Shown here: positions 59,330 through 64,000 of the stretch, one piece after another
Position numbering within the stretch: position 1 is the first letter of the stretch
Layout of the letters: the number at the start of each line of letters is the position of its first letter
Source: Bacteroidales bacterium
Lineage (GTDB): Bacteria > Bacteroidota > Bacteroidia > Bacteroidales > GCA-2748055
Direction of reading: 5' to 3'
Assembly (NCBI GenBank): GCA_021738565.1
Contig: JAIPBT010000021.1
Coordinates: 1-64,000 of the forward strand
DNA: 64,000 bases
The notes under the pieces: model-generated
What the model saw: the letters and a program-made list of their open reading frames with translations, nothing else
What the model was told of the DNA's origin: nothing
Databases searched by the model: none
Translations under genes and position numbers: made by a program

Positions 59330-60499
59330 TTATTTAAGTACTTTGAATGCTTCTTGTGTACCCTTGATCTTAATGATATAAACACCATTGTTCAGCTCCG
59401 ATACATTGAGCTCGTTGCTAACATTTTCAGCAGTCAGCACTCTCTGACCGATGATTGAATAAACTTCAAGGTCAACAGGATTTTCAAAACCCTTGAGTCT
59501 CAGCATATCGTTGTAAATGTAAGCCTGGGCTTCTGCAACGTCTTCCTTGTATCCGATTCCAACGGGATTGAATACGTCGGTTCCAAACTCAACATTACCG
59601 GCGTAATATACCATTTTGTACCCATCATTTACTCCATTCCACCATCCTGAATATTCAAGGTCAGTTATTGTGGCCCTTGCTGATGGTTCGAAGGATATGA
59701 TGGTTTGAACGGCGGGATCCATGGCCACATAGTTAGTAGCTTCGTCAGCTCCCCATTCATCATCGTAGAACATCAGGTCATCGAATGCGAGTTCAAGCAG
59801 GTACCACCAGGTTCCGTCGGCTTCTTTGATAAGCGCAACATCACCCACTGCAGTACCGCCGATACCGCCGCCCCAGCCAGCGGTAGCACCCACTGAGGTA
59901 GCATTTTCAACGATGGCTTCAGTTTGATCCCACTTTAGCTTCATGCCTCCAAGTTCCCTGAAACGCCCGTACTGGTCGTTCATATGACGAAAACCAAATC
60001 CGGCAGTATCTTCCTGACTTGCGGCCTGCCAGCCAGCTTCATAACGTTCATATTCCTTGGTCTGGATTGCTAGCTCAAACCAGCGGTCTGTTGAGATTCC
60101 GTCTGTGTCGACATATTTGAAGATCACGTAGAGTGCGTCTGAGTCATAGAATGCTTTCCACATGGCCCCAAAGGTTCCTTCGCCTGTGTCATCAAGGTCG
60201 AATGGGTCAGCCAGTTCACCAGCGCCGCCATCTTTTCCTGCAATCAGGTTCGGATCTCCGATCCGGTCCCAGATCGCAACGACATCTTCGGCAGTCATGG
60301 CGCCAATGTCAACTGCTCCATCCATGTTGGCATTTGCCATTGGGATGACGACATGGGATTCATTGTGGGGATTATCGGCCCAGTTTACATCACTGGGTTG
60401 ATTGCCCCAACCTATAGGCGCAAAGTATTCTCCGGCAACCTGTCCAAATGCAAATGTGGCTGCTGCCAGTAATACGGCAATAGTAGTAATTTTTTTCAT
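59330..60499 (-). CDS. secreted CBM9-like protein with T9SS sorting domain
   Basis: A 389-aa protein with signal peptide (MKKITTIAVLLAAATFAFG). The body resembles a carbohydrate-binding CBM9-like/DOMON-type sandwich: AMWKAFYDSDALYVIFKYVD and WWYLLELAFDDLMF are typical strands. The end ENPVDLEVYSIIGQRVL...LNNGVYIIKIKGTQEAFKVL is a type A sorting domain. It is probably displayed on the surface for glycan binding. Divergent from susC, with a 182-bp AT-rich region between them. Confidence 0.82.
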   Translation of the reverse strand: MKKITTIAVLLAAATFAFGQVAGEYFAPIGWGNQPSDVNWADNPHNESHVVIPMANANMDGAVDIGAMTAEDVVAIWDRIGDPNLIAGKDGGAGELADPFDLDDTGEGTFGAMWKAFYDSDALYVIFKYVDTDGISTDRWFELAIQTKEYERYEAGWQAASQEDTAGFGFRHMNDQYGRFRELGGMKLKWDQTEAIVENATSVGATAGWGGGIGGTAVGDVALIKEADGTWWYLLELAFDDLMFYDDEWGADEATNYVAMDPAVQTIISFEPSARATITDLEYSGWWNGVNDGYKMVYYAGNVEFGTDVFNPVGIGYKEDVAEAQAYIYNDMLRLKGFENPVDLEVYSIIGQRVLTAENVSNELNVSELNNGVYIIKIKGTQEAFKVLK

Positions 60500-60681
60500 A
60501 AGCTTTGATTTTAGTTATTTAGTTAGCACTAGGTTAATTTACAAATGCCAAATTATATAATTTTTTATTAAACACAAAATCATAAATTCATCATTAATTA
60601 ACATATGAAGTGTTTTTTTATAAGAAATCACCAATTTTTTACTAAAATTGTAATGACTAATTGAACTTCAAACTAACTAAT

Positions 60682-63600
60682 ATGAGAAAAATTATTTCGC
60701 GATTGGATTTTCTCGTGGTGTTTGCTTTGCTGATTTTTTCTGTTAATCAGCTATATGCACAGCGGGAGGTCAGTGGCACGGTTTCAGAAGCTTCTACCGG
60801 TGACCCACTAATCGGAGCGACCATTGTTGTTAAAGGATCATCTACAGGTACGGTAACCGACCTGAATGGAGCGTACTCCATTAATGTGCCTGGAGATGAC
60901 GCTGTTCTCCAATTTTCCTATGTAAGTTATGAGACAAAGGAAGTAGTGGTCGGAAATCAAACCATTATTGACGTTGCATTGGTTGAAACGGCAACAGAAC
61001 TTGAAGACGTCGTGGTCATTGGTTATGGTACCGTTAAAAAGGAGGATCTTACAGGGGCAGTTGCTGTGGTGTCTTCGGAGGATTTGAACAGAACTCCGAT
61101 AGCAACATTTCAAAAAGCACTGCAGGGAAAGGCTCCCGGCGTACTGGTGTCGCAGACTTCGGGGCGTCCTGGCGGAGGAACAAGCATCCGTATACGCGGT
61201 ATCGGATCCATCAACGGAACAGACGGTCCGATATATGTTGTGGACGGTATACGGACAGGTAGTCTTAACCAGATCAACCCGCAGGATATTGAGAGCATCC
61301 AGGTATTGAAGGATGCATCTTCTGCAGCCATCTACGGAAATGATGGAGCAGGAGGTGTGGTAATCATTACAACCAAGCGGGGACAGGCAGGAAAGACAAA
61401 GGTCCACTATTCCTCTTATTACTCAATGAATAAAGTGCCCAAAAAGATTGAACTTATGAACGCGGACCAGTACGCGGATCTTTTTAACGAAGCATTGGAC
61501 TCCATTGGTGTATTTGAACAGGCCTATACGGATGAATTCCGCCAGCAATATTACGGAGAAGGCTGGGAACAGGGAACCGACTGGCAGGACGAGATCACTG
61601 AGACCGGTCTTGCTATGAACCAGTATCTCAGGGTTTCCGGAGGTGGCGAAAACGGCAATTTCAGTCTATCAACCAACTACTGGGATGAAAAGGGGATCCT
61701 TTTGAATAACCGCGCAACCCGATACAATGTGAGACTGAACTCCGATTTTCAGGTTGGGAAAAGAATAAAAATCGGTCAGAATTTAAATATAACGAGATAT
61801 CATTCACAGAGCGGGGCGGGTAATTTTAACTATACCAAGACCGCTAGTCCGCTGCTAAGGGTATATAATGAAGATAATAAAGGCGGGTTTGCCGGTTCAT
61901 GGGACAAAATGGGATTTGATGCCAACGAAAATGATACCATTGATGCCAATGAATATTACAATGTGGCGGGCCGCAATGATAAGTACAATCCCAGGGGTAT
62001 GGCTCTGTTATCCGATAACAGAAGCTATTCAACAAATATCCTTGGTAGTATATATGCTGAGGTTCAGATCTTTGACTGGCTGAAATTCAGGACAATGCCA
62101 AGTGTTGACCTGACACAGGGCCGGAGCAATAACTGGACTCCGTCTTATGACATGCCGCCACGCACTGTGCCTGAAGCAACACTGAATGTAAATTTCTATG
62201 ATAACAGGAGTTTGCGTTGGGAAAACCAGCTTACATTTGACAGGCAAATTGGAGATCATCATATTACAGCTACTGCGGTTTATGATGTAAACCGGTTTGA
62301 CAGCAACAATTCAGGTGTTGAATCCATTGGATTTGATTACGAACAACTGCCTGTACTGAGTCAGGGAGGCAGTGTTTCTACCTCTGTTACCGGGGGAAGT
62401 GGTATTTTCAGGAGCATATCCTACCTGGGAAGGGTCATTTATGATTACCAGGGAAAATATTTACTGACTGCTTCTCTGCGGAGGGACGGAAATACAAGGT
62501 TTGCACCCGGTTACCGGTTTGGTAATTTTCCTGCTCTTTCTGTGGGTTGGAAAATAAACGAGGACCTCTTTCCGCAGGTTTCACAGATCGATATGCTTAA
62601 ATTACGTTTTGGCTGGGGGGCCACAGGTAACTCAAGGATCGGAAGTTGGAAGTATGATGATTTTCTTTCTGATACCAGGGTTTTTGCACCAGTATTTGGA
62701 GAGCCGGCCTATGAGGCTCCGGGCCAGTACATTTATTATTCTTTTGCCAATCCGCTCATCCAGTGGGAGAGTGCCAACATGACCAACATCGGTATCGACG
62801 CCAATCTTTTCAGGAATAAAATCCAGATACTTGCTGAGTATTATATTAAGAATAACAACGACATGTTGGTACAGCGATCGATTTCCGGTGTTTTCGGAAG
62901 GTCAATGGATGGTTCGTTCCCATTTGTAAATGTTGGACAGGTAAGGAACAAGGGACTTGAATTTTCAGGATCCTGGAGGGAAACAAGGGGAGATTTCTAT
63001 TACAACATTACAGGTACTTTTACCACCATTGACAACGAGGTGATCAGTCTTCCTTCCATTCTTTCAAGTGGAAACAACCGTTCAGAAAATGGTAAGCCCA
63101 TCGGTTATCTTTATGGATGGGTTGCAGAGCGGATCATTACTTCTGACGATTTTGATGATGAAGGAAATTATCTATACTCCGAGCCTACCAGTGGAGTCCC
63201 TTCTCCTGGTGATCTGAAGTTCAGCGATCTCAACAATGATGGAGTCATTGACGACAACGACAGGACCATGATCGGACATGCCATGCCGAATCTGATCTAC
63301 AGCTTAACCTTTGACATGGAGTACAGTGGGATTGACTTTTCATTCCAGTTCTCCGGAATGCACAACTACGATATTTTTAACCAGGAAAGGGCACAATTGT
63401 CAAGCTTTAATTTCCAGGACCTTGATCATAACAAACTGTTGGACTGGGCTCAAAATCATTATACAGTAAGTAATCCGTCAACCGAGTATGTCCGGGCTGA
63501 CCTGAACAATGAGAATGTGAATGACAGGATATCAACATGGTGGATGGAGGATGGATCATTTCTCAGACTGAGGGATGTGCAACTCGGTTATTCTCTCCCT

Positions 63601-63795
63601 GATAACCTGTTAACGCCTTTGAATATGGAACGTTTAAGGTTATATGTAAGTGTCGCGAACGGATTGATCTTTACCAAATATACCGGACGGGATCCTGAAA
63701 ACGGAGCCTTTAGCTCTTCGATGGGGTCAGGAACCGATGGAGGGGGGTATCCCAACCCAAGGACATTCACATTCGGAATACAGGTTGATTTTTAA
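60682..63795 (+). CDS. SusC/RagA-type TonB-linked outer-membrane transporter
   Basis: A 1037-aa protein. After the signal peptide there is a CarboxypepD-reg domain (GDPLIGATIVVKGSSTGTVT), then VVVIGYGTVKKEDLTGAV before the plug (PIATFQKALQGKAPGVLVSQ; IRGIGSINGTDGPIYVVDGI) and a large barrel to the end (FTFGIQVDF, final Phe). It imports oligosaccharides or other ligands with a SusD lipoprotein, encoded 18 bp downstream. Start at 60682 (MRKIISRLD) is preferred to the TTG at 60661. Confidence 0.96.
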   Translation: MRKIISRLDFLVVFALLIFSVNQLYAQREVSGTVSEASTGDPLIGATIVVKGSSTGTVTDLNGAYSINVPGDDAVLQFSYVSYETKEVVVGNQTIIDVALVETATELEDVVVIGYGTVKKEDLTGAVAVVSSEDLNRTPIATFQKALQGKAPGVLVSQTSGRPGGGTSIRIRGIGSINGTDGPIYVVDGIRTGSLNQINPQDIESIQVLKDASSAAIYGNDGAGGVVIITTKRGQAGKTKVHYSSYYSMNKVPKKIELMNADQYADLFNEALDSIGVFEQAYTDEFRQQYYGEGWEQGTDWQDEITETGLAMNQYLRVSGGGENGNFSLSTNYWDEKGILLNNRATRYNVRLNSDFQVGKRIKIGQNLNITRYHSQSGAGNFNYTKTASPLLRVYNEDNKGGFAGSWDKMGFDANENDTIDANEYYNVAGRNDKYNPRGMALLSDNRSYSTNILGSIYAEVQIFDWLKFRTMPSVDLTQGRSNNWTPSYDMPPRTVPEATLNVNFYDNRSLRWENQLTFDRQIGDHHITATAVYDVNRFDSNNSGVESIGFDYEQLPVLSQGGSVSTSVTGGSGIFRSISYLGRVIYDYQGKYLLTASLRRDGNTRFAPGYRFGNFPALSVGWKINEDLFPQVSQIDMLKLRFGWGATGNSRIGSWKYDDFLSDTRVFAPVFGEPAYEAPGQYIYYSFANPLIQWESANMTNIGIDANLFRNKIQILAEYYIKNNNDMLVQRSISGVFGRSMDGSFPFVNVGQVRNKGLEFSGSWRETRGDFYYNITGTFTTIDNEVISLPSILSSGNNRSENGKPIGYLYGWVAERIITSDDFDDEGNYLYSEPTSGVPSPGDLKFSDLNNDGVIDDNDRTMIGHAMPNLIYSLTFDMEYSGIDFSFQFSGMHNYDIFNQERAQLSSFNFQDLDHNKLLDWAQNHYTVSNPSTEYVRADLNNENVNDRISTWWMEDGSFLRLRDVQLGYSLPDNLLTPLNMERLRLYVSVANGLIFTKYTGRDPENGAFSSSMGSGTDGGGYPNPRTFTFGIQVDF

Positions 63796-63813
63796 TCGAA
63801 AACAGTTGAAGTC

Positions 63814-64000
63814 ATGAAAAAAATAAATCAAATATTCAAATGTATTGCGCTATCACTGTTATTCATGGTAGTATCCAGCTCCTGCAATGAAGATGAATTC
63901 ATGGATGTAACAAATCCGAATGTACTTGCTCTGAGTTCATTTTATAAAACACCTCAGGATGCAGAGTTTGCCGTTAACGTATGCTATACTCCACAGATGC
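63814..64000 (+). CDS. SusD/RagB family lipoprotein (cut by window edge)
   Basis: The first 62 codons: signal with lipobox SSSC, then NEDEFMDVTNPNVLALSSFY and KTPQDAEFAVNVCYTP, the usual SusD opening (D.....F..T..DA). It is the binding partner of the SusC protein just upstream. The remainder lies beyond the window. Confidence 0.93.
   Translation, partial: MKKINQIFKCIALSLLFMVVSSSCNEDEFMDVTNPNVLALSSFYKTPQDAEFAVNVCYTPQM

Overview
The window is from a Bacteroidota chromosome, most like a marine or gut-type heterotroph of the Bacteroidales/Marinilabiliales side (this placement is inference). Supporting signs are a SusC/SusD pair at the right edge, several proteins with type IX secretion (T9SS) C-terminal sorting domains, many SpII lipoproteins, promoters of the Bacteroidota TAnnTTTG type, and abundant secreted glycan enzymes. 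The standard genetic code is used.

Left end (1-3.4 kb): a tRNA-Arg(TCT) flanked by mirrored terminators, then a graveyard of small accessory genes. It holds an orphan antitoxin with a possible toxin stub, a small lipoprotein, a HepT/MntA-type HEPN/nucleotidyltransferase pair in which both genes are broken (in-frame TGA; G7 frameshift), an XRE-regulator tail, a second nucleotidyltransferase scrap, an Rhs/YD-repeat scrap, and a dispersed composite repeat with a strikingly regular 22-bp array of mini-hairpins. The same composite repeat recurs at about 10.0-10.2 kb and 27.6-28.3 kb, each time beside truncated genes.

3.4-34 kb: extracytoplasmic oxidoreductase and sugar genes. These include a DoxX membrane domain fused to a TIM-barrel-like domain through a twin-arginine anchor, an Fe-alcohol dehydrogenase, MarC, GH97, three thioredoxin-fold proteins, a GMC dehydrogenase with its Tat hitch-hiker subunit and a nine-heme cytochrome, an FAD oxidoreductase, a secreted nucleoside hydrolase, a GH140-like protein, an ECF sigma factor, a Tat-exported sugar isomerase-like protein, two DUF1080 proteins, a 2-hydroxyacid dehydrogenase, an FMN-binding lipoprotein, an SMP-30 lactonase and a Gfo/Idh/MocA enzyme paired with a second DoxX. 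Together they look like a periplasmic route that oxidises glycosides (probably to 3-keto sugars), cleaves them and passes electrons to the respiratory chain.

34-49 kb: GH78 rhamnosidase, FG-GAP protein and sulfatase (polysaccharide use), then gltBD preceded by a promoter, a 22-codon leader ORF and a terminator hairpin (a candidate attenuator), an esterase, an ADP-ribosylglycohydrolase-family lipoprotein, and a TorF-like porin followed by an N-terminally truncated PII gene, a relic of nitrogen control.

49-64 kb: secreted isochorismatase-like protein, PhoD-like phosphatase and a clan GH-A T9SS protein. Next comes a tight five-gene operon (carbamoyltransferase, DUF5989, SxtJ-like, SGNH hydrolase, repeat lipoprotein) whose first three members correspond to sxtI, sxtK and sxtJ of saxitoxin clusters; it is the strongest candidate here for an uncharacterised system. 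The window closes with a CBM9-like T9SS protein and susCD, the latter cut by the window edge.
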